Source: Pacificoceanicola onchidii (GTDB taxonomy: Bacteria > Pseudomonadota > Alphaproteobacteria > Rhodobacterales > Rhodobacteraceae). Taken from it: a DNA stretch of 64,000 bases. Within the stretch, counting starts at the first letter, position 1. The number at the start of each line of letters is the position of its first letter. The DNA is taken from NCBI RefSeq assembly GCF_004804335.1, contig NZ_SRXY01000002.1:73306-137305 (forward strand). The letters run 5' to 3'. Below are positions 25,296-34,500 of the stretch, piece after piece. The position numbers and the translations under genes are program-made. A model generated the notes under the pieces. That model made no database searches. It saw nothing but the letters and a program-made list of their open reading frames with translations, and was not told where the DNA came from.

Positions 25296-26323
25296 CCGCC
25301 GCCCCTCCCGTCCGCGTCGCCTGCGTCGGCGCCGGCTACTTCAGCCAGTTCCACTATGGCAGCTGGGCGCGCATGACGCGCGCCCGGCCCGTTGCCGCCT
25401 GCGATTCCGACATTGCCAAGGCACAGGCCACCGGCCTGCCCGCCTATGACGACCTCTCCGCCATGCTGGCCGCGCAAAAGCCCGATCTTCTGGACGTGAT
25501 CCTGCCACCCGTGGCGCAGGCCGAGGCGCTGCGCACCGCGCTTGCCGCCGGGGTCAAATGGATCATCTGCCAAAAGCCGTTCTGCACCGGGCTGGACGAG
25601 GCCCGCACGATTGTCGCCGAGGCCGAGGCCGCCGGGGCCACCATCATCGTGCATGAAAACTTCCGCTTCCAGCCGTGGTATCGCCGGATCAAGCAAAGCC
25701 TCGACGCAGGCGAGATCGGCGCGGTGCATCAGATCACCTTCCGCCTGCGCCCCGGCGACGGGCAAGGCCCCCGCGCCTATCTTGACCGGCAACCTTACTT
25801 TCAGACCATGCCGCGCTTCTTGGTGCATGAAACCGCCGTGCACTGGGTGGATACGTTCCGCTACCTGCTGGGCGATCCGCTGTCGGTCTATGCGGACCTG
25901 CGGCGGCTCAACCCGGCCATCGCGGGCGAAGATGCCGGGCATATCCTGTTTGAACATCCGGGCGGGGCGCGCGCGCTGTTTGACGGTAACCGCCATCTCG
26001 ACCACGCGGCGGACAACCTGCGCCGCACCATGGGCGAGGCCCTGATCGAAGGCACCGCTGGCACGATCCGGCTTTTGGGCGACGGCTCTGTCCGGCTCCG
26101 CCGCTTCGGCGAACAGGAGGAAGAGACGCTTCTGCCTCCCGACACATGGGACGGGTTTGGCGGCGATTGCGTGCATGCCTTGCAAAGCCACGTGATTTCT
26201 GGCGTTTTGGACGGAACACCGCTGGAAAACACGGCGGCGGATTACGTGACGGTCACGCGCATCGAACAGGCGATCTACGCGGCGCAGGAGACCGGCCAGA
26301 AACAAGAGGTGAGACAGACTTGA
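25292..26323 (+). CDS. Gfo/Idh/MocA-family oxidoreductase
   Basis: A 343-residue NAD(P)-dependent dehydrogenase. The N-terminal Rossmann motif is CVGAGYFSQFHYGSW and the cofactor-site segment is CQKPFCTGLDEA (equivalent to the EKP motif, here QKP). The catalytic region follows with FRFQPWYRRIKQ and a histidine in HETAVHWVD. Such enzymes oxidise sugars, inositols or sugar acids. It lies between the dehydrogenase and GntR genes with ATGA-type overlap, so all three form one operon. The substrate is unknown. Confidence 0.85.
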   Translation: MTAAPPVRVACVGAGYFSQFHYGSWARMTRARPVAACDSDIAKAQATGLPAYDDLSAMLAAQKPDLLDVILPPVAQAEALRTALAAGVKWIICQKPFCTGLDEARTIVAEAEAAGATIIVHENFRFQPWYRRIKQSLDAGEIGAVHQITFRLRPGDGQGPRAYLDRQPYFQTMPRFLVHETAVHWVDTFRYLLGDPLSVYADLRRLNPAIAGEDAGHILFEHPGGARALFDGNRHLDHAADNLRRTMGEALIEGTAGTIRLLGDGSVRLRRFGEQEEETLLPPDTWDGFGGDCVHALQSHVISGVLDGTPLENTAADYVTVTRIEQAIYAAQETGQKQEVRQT

Positions 26324-26997
26324 GCAAAGCGCCAGACAAGCCGGTTTCCAGTTCCCAACGCGCCCTGCATGAACTCCGCGAAAAGATCTTTGCCGGAGAC
26401 CTGCCCGCAGGCTCCGACCATCTGGAATCCGAACTGGCTGGCCTGCTCAACATGTCCCGCACCCCGGTGCGCGAGGCGGTTCTGACGCTGGAAGGTCAGG
26501 GCCTTCTGGAACTGCGCCCGCGCAAGGGCGTGCGCATCCTGCCGGTTTCGCCCGAGGACATGGCCGAGATTTACGATGTGCTGACCGAGCTCGAAAGCCT
26601 CGCCGCCCAGCGCGCCGCCGAAGCGGGCTATGACGCGGACGCGCTGCGGCTGCTGACCGAGGCCATCGACGATATGGACGTGGCCATCGCCGAACAGGAT
26701 CTCGAAGCCTGGGCCGCCGCCGATGACCGCTTCCACGCAGAACTGGTGCACCTGGGCGGCAACAGCCGGATCGCCGGGATCGTCGGCATGATGATCGATC
26801 AGGTCCGCCGCGCCCGCAAAACCACACTTTTCATGCGCCCGCTGCCGACCCAGTCGAACGAGGACCACCGTCAGGTGCTTCAGGCCATCGCCTCGGGCGA
26901 TGCCACCCTCGCCCGCGCGGTCCACCGCCGCCACCGCCAGCACGCCAAGTCGATCATCGTCAGCCTGCTGGCCAAACACCGGCTGCGTTACCTGTGA
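26320..26997 (+). CDS. GntR-family regulator (FCD type), TTG start
   Basis: A 225-residue repressor-type protein. The N-terminal winged helix has SELAGLLNMSRTPVREAV and LRPRKGVRI. The FCD ligand domain carries the metal/ligand positions in ADDRFHAELVHLGGN and SNEDHRQVLQAI..GD. The only in-frame start compatible with the domain is TTG at 26320, with GAGGTGAG ten bases upstream, and it overlaps the preceding stop. It probably controls the divergent tct-otnK and dehydrogenase operons in response to the imported acid. Confidence 0.87.
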   Translation: MSKAPDKPVSSSQRALHELREKIFAGDLPAGSDHLESELAGLLNMSRTPVREAVLTLEGQGLLELRPRKGVRILPVSPEDMAEIYDVLTELESLAAQRAAEAGYDADALRLLTEAIDDMDVAIAEQDLEAWAAADDRFHAELVHLGGNSRIAGIVGMMIDQVRRARKTTLFMRPLPTQSNEDHRQVLQAIASGDATLARAVHRRHRQHAKSIIVSLLAKHRLRYL

Positions 26998-27014
26998 GCG
27001 GCGGGGCCGGGCCC

Positions 27015-27368
27015 TAGGGGGCGTCTGCGTTTGCCACGCGCCGCCTGCGCGAGACGGATTTTGCTCTGAGCAAGGGTAGGCGGGTAAACAAACGATCCAG
27101 TGGATCGTTTGTCCGCCGTACGGCGCGCCGAAGTATCCATACTTTCAGCGACAGAAAACGCGGCGCAGGGCAAAATCCGCCGCGCCCTTACAGGGTTTCG
27201 CCAAGTTCAGCGGATCAGAAAACAGTCCGGGGGACTGTTTTCCCGCGCAAACGCCCCTCCCTGCGTTATTTGAGCTTGCATGTGCGGGCTCGTCCTGCGC
27301 TCGAATGCCTTGTGAGGAGCAATTTTGGACTGAAACAGGCGGCGCGTGGCAAATGCAGACGCCCCCTA
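27015..27368. repeat. Inverted-repeat-bounded non-coding element, copy 1 (with two extra palindromes)
   Basis: A 354-bp element bounded by 32-bp terminal inverted repeats (27016-27047 and 27336-27367, one mismatch), flanked by TA on both sides. It has no credible gene. The interior matches the copy at 44060-44326 apart from two insertions of about 45 bp. One is centred on ACAAACGATCC..GGATCGTTTGT (27090-27116) and one on GAAAACAGTCC..GGACTGTTTTC (about 27216-27241). Short ends, TA flanks and lack of coding suggest a MITE-like element. The interior can also fold into several nested hairpins. Confidence 0.8.
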
Positions 27369-28301
27369 ACCTTCCGGCGTGACATGCCCGGCAAACACCT
27401 CGCGCACCACGGCGCCGATCACGTCCGACATATGGTGGATCACCCGGCGATGGGCAGACCGTTTGCGCCAGGCCAACCCGATGCTGCGCGTCACCGCATC
27501 GTTGCGGAACGGGCGCACCGCCACGTCCCCCGCCTCCTGTGAGGCCTCGGACCGCACGTAGAGCGCGGGCAGGAAGCTGACCCCCATGTTGAGCGCTGTC
27601 ATCTGGCGCAGCGCATCAAGGCTGGTGCCCTCGTAGTCGCGCCTGAGCCGCGCGCCAAGTGTCTCACACAGCTGCGCCACCTGCGCGTGCAGCCGGAACG
27701 CATCGGGCAAGGACAGTACGTCCTGCCCCTCCAGATCCGCATCCGCGATGTCCGCCTTTGCCGCCAGCGGATGGTCGCGCGCCATGGCCAGTTTCAGTGG
27801 CTCGCGAAACAGCCGCAGCACCTCCGTATCGCCTGACGCCACCGGCAGCTGCGTCAGGATCAGGTCCTGCTGGCCGCTCAGCAGGTCCTCCTGCAACACC
27901 GCCGGGGCCGCATCGCGCACGATCACCTTCAGGTCCGGGAAGGCCCCGTGCAGCCTGCGCATCACATGCGGCAGCAGATACGGCCCGAGCGTCGGGGTCG
28001 AGCCAAGCCGGATCGTGCCGCTCACCCCGTCGCGCGCGTCCTGCGCCAGCGCCTGCAACGCGCGGGTCTCCTCCAGCACGCGCTGCGCCTGTGCCAGAAT
28101 GGTCCGCCCCTGCGGCGTCAGAACCGCCCCGCGCTGGCCGCGCTCCACGAGGCTCACGCCCAGAGCCGCCTCCAGCCCGATGATCTGCTGGCTCAGCGAC
28201 GGCTGGCTCACCCCCACCCGCTCTGCGGCGCGCCGGTAATGGCGCGCCTCGGCAAGGGCGGCGAAATAGGTCAGCTGGCGCAGGGTAATGTCACCGGACA
28301 T
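27366..28301 (-). CDS. LysR-family regulator (OxyR/CynR-like)
   Basis: A 311-residue LysR regulator. GAGGAG precedes the ATG at 28301. The N-terminal helix-turn-helix reads ARHYRRAAERVGVSQPSLSQQI and the co-inducer domain starts near residue 90 (GTIRLGSTPTLGPYLLP). The C-terminal half resembles hydrogen-peroxide-inducible activators, but the OxyR cysteine pair is only partly visible (one Cys in LCETLG). The TAG stop uses the TA next to the repeat element plus the first G of the element. The original C-terminus may therefore have been cut or altered by the insertion. Confidence 0.85.
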   Translation of the reverse strand: MSGDITLRQLTYFAALAEARHYRRAAERVGVSQPSLSQQIIGLEAALGVSLVERGQRGAVLTPQGRTILAQAQRVLEETRALQALAQDARDGVSGTIRLGSTPTLGPYLLPHVMRRLHGAFPDLKVIVRDAAPAVLQEDLLSGQQDLILTQLPVASGDTEVLRLFREPLKLAMARDHPLAAKADIADADLEGQDVLSLPDAFRLHAQVAQLCETLGARLRRDYEGTSLDALRQMTALNMGVSFLPALYVRSEASQEAGDVAVRPFRNDAVTRSIGLAWRKRSAHRRVIHHMSDVIGAVVREVFAGHVTPEG

Positions 28302-28450
28302 GGCAGGCTCCTCGGGGTCTTTCCCTGCAATATAGGAAAAGCCGATCAAACTTTCAGGCTTCTCTGCCTTCTTCCGATCAACAAAAACACCCAGATCATG
28401 GGGGCAGGCCCGGTGGCCCGCCTTGTTCCGTACCGCAAAAGGAGTTCCCG

Positions 28451-28687
28451 ATGGAAACGATCCCCGCCAGAAAAATTCACGCAATCGCGGCGAAAGTGGC
28501 AGAGCTGCGCCGCCGTCATCACAGCCTGGCGGTCAAGATCGACGACGAGCTGCAACGCCCCGTGCCCTGCAGTTCCGTCCTGCAAAGCCTCAAGCGCCAG
28601 AAGCTGCGGCTCAAGGATCAGATCGCCTATTACTCGGCCCTTGTGCGCAGCCCCGACCGCACACGCCTGCCGGTGCAAAGCGCATAA
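28451..28687 (+). CDS. YdcH/DUF465-family small protein
   Basis: A 78-residue helical protein with the DUF465 pattern: HHSLAVKIDDELQRP followed by LKRQKLRLKDQIAYY near the C-terminus. The family is widespread in proteobacteria and without established function. AAGGAG lies six bases before the ATG. It is divergent from the LysR gene and sits 11 bases before another small gene, so the two likely share one message. Confidence 0.85.
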   Translation: METIPARKIHAIAAKVAELRRRHHSLAVKIDDELQRPVPCSSVLQSLKRQKLRLKDQIAYYSALVRSPDRTRLPVQSA

Positions 28688-28698
28688 GGAGACCCAAG

Positions 28699-28860
28699 AT
28701 GTTTACCTTTGTCTTCCGCAACAGCGGCTTGCGTCTCATGCACAGCCCGGATCTGGACGATATGCGCCGGGCGATGGAGGACGATGATCAGGCCGGACCG
28801 GACGGCGGCACCCCGCATGTCCGCCGCCAGCCCCCCTCTCATCCCGTGCTGGCGCCCTGA
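28699..28860 (+). CDS. Small hypothetical protein, 53 residues
   Basis: A short frame opened by AAGGAG seven bases before an ATG, 11 bases after the DUF465 gene. A hairpin terminator follows immediately. The product begins MFTFVFRNSGLRLMHSPD and has an acidic middle (MRRAMEDDDQ) and a proline-rich tail. I recognise no family. Ribosome site, spacing and terminator together make it a likely real gene. Confidence 0.6.
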   Translation: MFTFVFRNSGLRLMHSPDLDDMRRAMEDDDQAGPDGGTPHVRRQPPSHPVLAP

Positions 28861-28867
28861 TCAGCGT

Positions 28868-28900
28868 GGCGAAGGGGCTTCGGTCCCTTCGCCTTAATCA
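28868..28900 (+). terminator. Terminator of the DUF465 two-gene unit
   Basis: GGCGAAGGG (28868-28876) pairs with CCCTTCGCC (28885-28893) around an eight-base loop containing a TTCG core, followed by TTAATCATT. It ends seven bases after the small gene and overlaps the stop of the decayed LysR fragment on the other strand. Confidence 0.75.
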
Positions 28901-29013
28901 TTCCCCGCCCGTTCCTCGGAGAGCCAGTCCTGAAACGCCCGTGACGCGTCGGTCTGGACAAAATCCGATGGCGAGAGCAGGAAATACCCTTCGGTTAGGG
29001 GCCGCGCGCTGGA
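28894..29013 (-). pseudogene. 3' remnant of a GcvA-like LysR regulator gene
   Basis: The leftward strand encodes about 39 residues ending ...YFLLSPSDFVQTD then ASRAFQDWL and a TAA. This is the typical C-terminus of GcvA-type LysR regulators (the YFL..P..F.Q..A...F.DWL pattern). Upstream the frame is broken by a stop right at the point where the desaturase homology begins on the other strand. The rest of the gene is missing, so this is a deletion remnant. Confidence 0.75.
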
Positions 29014-29768
29014 TCAATGAGACCGTGCTCTGGGTGACCTCGCTGATCTACATGGAAGAGCCGCTACATCGGCGTTTCACCCACACCAATCACCACACCC
29101 ACACATGGCACGTGGGCAAGGACAGCCAGATGCCGTTTGACACGCCCATGGGCTTTGGCGGCTGGCTGGCGGAGATCAGCGGCTTTGCGCTGCTGCGCTT
29201 TCACATGCAGGTTTTTGTCAGCCTCGCCCTGCGGCGCTATTCGCAGACCATGCGTATGGTCACGCCCGAAGCGGAATTCCCGAAAATGACCCGCAATGCG
29301 CGCATCATGCTGGCCCTTTATGCGCTGATTGCCCTCTCGCCTTTTGCAGGCCTCTGGTGGCCGATCTGGTTCCTCGCCATCCCGCGCGTGCTCGGCGCGC
29401 CGGTGATGCTGCTGTTCACGCTCATCCAGCATGTGGAACTGCAGGAAAACGCGCCGTCCATTCTCGACAGCACCCGGTCCTTTCGGGGCCACTGGCTGAG
29501 CCGTTTTCTCTATATGAACATGAACAACCACGTCGAACATCACCTCTATCCCAACGTGCCGTTTCACGCGCTGCCCAAGCTGGCAGAGGCGGTGAAGGAT
29601 CAGGTGCCGGAGCCGGATCCCGGCTTTGTCCGCACCAATTGGGAGGTGCTGGGGGTCACGCTGCGCCGCTCTCTGGGGCTGCCCACCAAAGCGGCCAGCA
29701 TCCGGCAGGCCCCGCATATGATCACCAAAGGCGGGCCGGTGCAGCAGGTTGCCAAACGGACGATGTGA
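29001..29768 (+). pseudogene. 5'-truncated fatty-acid-desaturase-family gene (MocD-like)
   Basis: The frame encodes the C-terminal part of a membrane di-iron desaturase/oxygenase. It contains the second histidine box FTHTNHHTHT and the third NNHVEHHLYP, with two hydrophobic hairpins between them. Homology starts abruptly at ARWINETVLW. The N-terminal membrane region and the first histidine box (HxxxH) are missing, and the frame upstream reads into the LysR remnant. Without the first box the di-iron site cannot form, so the gene is probably dead. Relatives such as MocD work with a Rieske ferredoxin, which is encoded next. Confidence 0.75.
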
Positions 29769-29853
29769 GATGCGCCGGACCCATGACCTCAGCCACCCGT
29801 CAGACACGCCCGGCTTAACCACGCCGACCCGCAGCCAACCTCAGGAGCCCATC

Positions 29854-30162
29854 ATGCGCCAATGGATAGACGCCTGCGCCCCCGATGACATCGACACAGA
29901 AGACCTGATCGCCTGGGAATACGCGGGCCGCAGGATCGCGATTTACAACACCGACCAGGGTTTCTTTGCCACCGATCTGATGTGCACCCATGAGGATCAG
30001 AGCCTTGAAGACGGGCTGGTCATGGACTGCGTGATCGAATGTCCGCTGCATGGCGGGCGGTTCGACATCTGCACCGGCAAGGCTCTCTCCGCCCCCGCCT
30101 CCACCGATCTTGCCACCTACCCGGTCAAGGTTCACGGTGGCCGTGTCTGGGTTCAGATCTGA
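29854..30162 (+). CDS. Rieske [2Fe-2S] ferredoxin (MocE-like)
   Basis: A 102-residue Rieske ferredoxin. The cluster ligands are Cys44, His46 (CTHEDQSL) and Cys63, His66 (CPLHGGRFD). CAGGAG precedes the ATG at 29854. Stand-alone Rieske proteins of this type pass electrons to oxygenases such as the MocD-like desaturase whose truncated gene lies upstream. The gene looks intact although its likely partner is not. Confidence 0.88.
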   Translation: MRQWIDACAPDDIDTEDLIAWEYAGRRIAIYNTDQGFFATDLMCTHEDQSLEDGLVMDCVIECPLHGGRFDICTGKALSAPASTDLATYPVKVHGGRVWVQI

Positions 30163-30192
30163 TCTCCGTCGTTCCTACCGAAAGAAACGCCC

Positions 30193-31296
30193 ATGTTCCA
30201 AGTTTTCCCCAACGCCCGCCTGAAGCCTTCGCCGTTCTATGACATCTGTGTCGAAGAGGGCATGACCTCGGCCTCGCTCTATAATTCGATGATCATGCCG
30301 TCGTCTTTCGGCGACCGGGAGGCAGAGTACTGGCGGCTGATCGAAGGGGTGTCGCAATGGGACGTGGGCGTGCAGCGGCAGGTGCAGCTCAAAGGCCCGG
30401 ACGCCGCCCGCCTCGCCCAGCGCCTTGCCATGCGCGATCTGTCGACCTGCGCCATCGGGCAAGGCAAATACGTCGCCCTGTGCAATGCCAAAGGCACGAT
30501 CCTGAACGATCCGATCATCATGAAACTGGCGGATGATCTCTATTGGATGTCCATCGCCGACAGCGACATGTGGCTCTGGTCCGAGACCATCGCCATGTCG
30601 GCGGGGTATGACGTGGAGGTCTCGCACCCGGATGTCTCGCCCATGGCGTTGCAGGGGCCAAAGGCAGAAGACGTGGTGGCGCATGTGCTGGGCGACTGGG
30701 TGCGCGATCTGAAATATTTCTGGTTCCGCGAGACCGAGATCGCGGGCATCCCGGTGGTGGTGCAGCGCTCGGGCTACTCGAAACAGGGCGGCTTCGAGAT
30801 CTACCTCTGCGACGGCACCAAGGGCAGCCAGCTTTGGCGCATTTTCAAGGAGGCCGGGCAGCCCTGGGGGATCGGGCCGGGCAGTCCGCAAACGCCGGAG
30901 CGCACCGAAAGCGGGCTGCTGTCCATCGGCAGCGACACCGATGCCTTCACCAACCCGTTCGAGGTGCGCATGGCGCGGTTCACCGATCTGACCGTGCCGG
31001 AGGATACCATTGGCCTTGAAGCCTTGCAGCGGGTCCGCGAAACCGGCCCGGCGCGGCAACAGCTGGGGCTGGTGCTGGAGGGCGACACCCCGGCCCCGCT
31101 CGGCTTTGCCTGGGAAGGGATCACGCTGGACGGGGACAAGATTGGCGACATGACGAACTGCATCTGGTCACCGCGGATGAAAGCCAACATCGGCTTTGCG
31201 CTGATCTCTTCGCAGATCGCAGTTGGCACCACCGTCACCATCCAGCGCCCGAGCGGCCCCTGCGATGCCAAGCTGGTGACGCTGCCGTTCCTCTAG
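30193..31296 (+). CDS. GcvT/DmdA-family tetrahydrofolate methyltransferase paralogue
   Basis: A 367-residue aminomethyltransferase-fold protein clearly related to the DmdA encoded at 40013-41116. Both share WDV..QRQV.L.GPDAARL, ILNDP..MKLADD.YW.SIADSD and RSGYSKQGGFEIY. The related protein differs at the N-terminus, in the ESGLLS.GSD loop and at the C-terminus, so it is not a second dmdA. Placement after a Rieske ferredoxin and a desaturase-type oxygenase suggests it takes up a methyl or one-carbon unit from an oxidative demethylation onto tetrahydrofolate. The substrate is unknown. The ribosome site is weak. Confidence 0.8.
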   Translation: MFQVFPNARLKPSPFYDICVEEGMTSASLYNSMIMPSSFGDREAEYWRLIEGVSQWDVGVQRQVQLKGPDAARLAQRLAMRDLSTCAIGQGKYVALCNAKGTILNDPIIMKLADDLYWMSIADSDMWLWSETIAMSAGYDVEVSHPDVSPMALQGPKAEDVVAHVLGDWVRDLKYFWFRETEIAGIPVVVQRSGYSKQGGFEIYLCDGTKGSQLWRIFKEAGQPWGIGPGSPQTPERTESGLLSIGSDTDAFTNPFEVRMARFTDLTVPEDTIGLEALQRVRETGPARQQLGLVLEGDTPAPLGFAWEGITLDGDKIGDMTNCIWSPRMKANIGFALISSQIAVGTTVTIQRPSGPCDAKLVTLPFL

Positions 31297-31404
31297 GACG
31301 TACCTGTCCGTGAGCAGAGACGCTCTGGGTTGGGGGCCGGAAGTTTTGAGCGCTTGGCAACTGTTCTCCGCACCTCGGGCGCGGAATCAAGGCCGCAGGC
31401 CGCC

Positions 31405-31582
31405 GCGCCATCGACGGGCCGTTCCCGCGGCACGGCGATTGGGTTGAGGTATCGAGCTACACATGGTTAGCGCGCCAGCGGCTGGGATAAATCAAGGAGA
31501 ACTGAGGGAAGATCGCCGTACCACGGCCCGTCGATGACGCGGCTTATCTGCTGATCAAGAGGTCCCGGATCAAGTCCGGGAC
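31405..31582. repeat. Intergenic inverted repeats
   Basis: The gap 31297-31592 holds no gene. A sequence of about 35 bases at 31405-31439 (core ATCGACGGGCCGT) recurs inverted at 31512-31540 (core CGGCCCGTCGAT), with a small deletion. A separate palindrome at 31562-31582 (GTCCCGGA..TCCGGGAC) lies just before the hybrid kinase stop and may terminate it weakly. These look like dispersed intergenic repeats. Confidence 0.5.
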
Positions 31583-31592
31583 ACCCCCGCAA

Positions 31593-34500
31593 TCACGCTG
31601 CGACCAGCCTCAGAGCCTGTTCCACCGCATCAAGCAGCGCGGTCTTGGCCACCGGCTTCATCAGCCGCAGGCTGCCAGGCGGGACGGCCGGGCCGTCGCC
31701 CTGCGCGTGGGCGGCGTAGCCCGACAGGAAGATGATCGGCAGATCAGGGCGCCGCCTGTGCAGTTCCGCCGCAAGGTCCGTGCCCTGAAGCTTGCCCGGC
31801 ATGACGATGTCCGTGATCACGAGGTCCACGGTTTTGATCTGCTCCCACTGTGCCAGCGCCTCGTCCCCGGATGTGGCGGTGGTGACGGTGTAGCCCGCCC
31901 GCGACAGCATCCGGGTCAGCACGTTCAGCACCTCCGCCTCGTCCTCCACAAGGAATATCCGCCCCGACGCGGCGCGGTGCGGCGGGGTTTCGGGCTTTGG
32001 CGCGCGGTCCACGCGCGGCTCTGCGCCCGTGGCAGGGAACAGCAGTTCAAACACCGCCCCCTTCCCCTTCGGGGAATAAGCCCGCACCGCGCCTCCGGAC
32101 TGCTTCATGAAGCCATGTGCCAGCGACAGGCCAAGGCCGGACCCGGCACCGGGCGGTTTGGTGGTGAAGAACGGCTCGAACACCTTGCCAAGATCGGCGC
32201 GGCTGATCCCGCTGCCGGTGTCGCGCACGGTCAGGCGCACATAGCGGCCCGGCGCAATATCGTCGCCGTCCGCATCCTTCTCGGCTGTCTTGAGATGCAC
32301 ATTGCAGGTCTCGACAAAAAGCCTGCCGCCTTCGGGCATGGCATCGCGCGCGTTCAGGATAAGGTTCAGGATGACGTTCTGCGTCAGGGTCGGATCGACG
32401 CTGACCTCCCAGAGCGCCGGCTCCTGCCGGGTGTCGAGCGTGATGGTCTCGGGCAAGGTGCGCGTGACCCAGGAGGCGGTGTTGTCCAGCAGATCGTTCA
32501 GATTGACCTCTGCCGGTTGCAGCCGCGACTTGCGCGCAAAGCCGAGCATGTTGCGGACCAGATCCGCGCCGCGCTGGGTGGCGGTGATGCCCGCCTCCAC
32601 AAGCTCGCGCGCTTCGGGCGCATCATAACATTCACGGATCAGTTCGAGATTGCCGAGGATAATGGTCAGCAGGTTGTTGAAATCATGCGCAACGCCGCCG
32701 GTCAGATTGCCGATCGCCTCCATCTTCTGGGCCTGCCGCAGCGCGTTCTGCAACTCGACCCGTTCGTGAATGTCGGTCAAAACGCCGGTGGAGCGCACGG
32801 ATTTGCCATCGGCGTCGCGCTCCGTCTGCCCGATGGCGAGGAACCAGCGGTAATCGCCGTCCCGGGTGCGGAAGCGGTGTTCGTTCACAAAGGTTGAGGC
32901 CGGGTTCACGAGGTGATGTTCAAGCTTTTCGCAATAGCTCTCCACATCGTCGGGATGGATGATTGTTGACACGCTGTCAGCCTTGATCGCGGCAAATTCC
33001 TCGGCGCTGTAACCCAGCCGCTCGGCAAAGCCCGGCGACATGTACAGAATGTCCTCGTCAACATCCCAGTCCCAGATCGACAGCTGCTGGCTGGCCATCG
33101 CAAGGCGCTCTTCGCTGGCGCGCAGCGCGGCTTCGTTGCGTTTTTGCTGGGTGATGTCCTGACCGGTGGTGATGATCCCGCCTTCCGGCAGGCGCTGTTC
33201 GTTCAGCAGCAGAACGGTGCCGTCCGTCCGTTCAACCTCGAATGGCCCTGAATCCGGGGCATGGCGCCGGGCGAGGCTGTCGCGGATGAACTCTTCCTCG
33301 CAGCCTTCGAGATCGGGCATGTGACCGGCCTGCACCCCGGCGCGCAGGTAGTCTTCAAAGCGGGTGCCCGGCACCGTGACCTCCGGGATCGTGCTGTTCA
33401 GCTCTCGGAAAATGCGGTTGCCAAAGACCAGCCGGTCGTCTTCGTCCCACAGGCTGAACACCTCGTTTAACCCTTCCACCGCCATGGCCAGCCGTGCGTT
33501 GGCGGTCTCTGCCGCGCCGCGGGACCGCACCAGATCGGTGGTGTCAGAGCCAGCCCCCCGGTAGCCCTGGAAGGTGCCGGATCTATCGAACACCGGCACG
33601 CCGGACACCCGCACCCAGCGTTGCTCGCCGCGCACGCGGGTGGCGTAGATATAGTCACGGAAAGCGCGATGCGCCCGAAGATCCGCCTGATGCGCGGCCC
33701 AGGCTTCCTCGTCGTGACCTGCTTCCCGAACGTCCGCGCGGGTCTTGCCAATCAGAGCGTGCCGGGACTTGCCATAGAAAGCCTCGATACCCTTGGAGAC
33801 CCAGGTGACGCGCCCTTGCACGTCCGTCTCCCAATACCAGTCCGAGCTGACTGAAGAGAAATCCCGAAAGCGGCTGCGGCTGTCGTGCAGCGCCGATTGC
33901 CGGGCGATCAGCATGTGGCTCAACATGCCGAGGAGCACCGCGAGCAGCGCGCCGCCCAGCAAGATAGCCTCATCCACGTAGCTGCCTGCCGGAGCGGCGG
34001 CGGCCGGGTTGCGGGCCACCTGCAACTGCCATGCGCGCCCCGCCACCGGGATCGTGCGGAGTGCGTAGGAGCCCGGCCGGAACATGGCCCGCCCGGAGGT
34101 GAACAGCGGCGCCTCGCCGTCCAGAACGCGCACCGCAAAAGCCCGCGCCATATCCGGCCCCACGGCGTTGCGGATCAGCGGCTCGGCGCGAAAGACAATA
34201 TTGATGAAGCCTACACTGGCTTCGGCATTGGACACCGGCACGTACGCCACGAAACCGGTCCCACCCTGCGCCAGCGTGAGCGGCGGTGTGACCTGCAGGG
34301 TGCCGGTCTGCGCGGCGCTTGCGAGGGCCTGCGCGGGCACCGGCAGAAGCCGCAGGTTCAACCCGAGCGCCGCGCCATTGCCCTCTTCGGGCGTGACGAT
34401 CCGGATGATCCCGCTCGAATCCACCCAGTTCAGGGCTTGGAAATCACGGAACAATTCATGCAGCAGAGCGGTTTCGGCACGGAAGGTCTCGGCGGTGGCG

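Noticed and set aside
28866-29768. Intact 300-residue desaturase gene
   Set aside because: The first ~47 codons do not resemble the family and overlap a LysR gene remnant and a terminator on the other strand. The first histidine box is missing.
30193-31296. A second dmdA
   Set aside because: It is related, but the N-terminus, the ESGLLS loop and the C-terminus differ from DmdA, and the neighbours differ. Called a paralogue.
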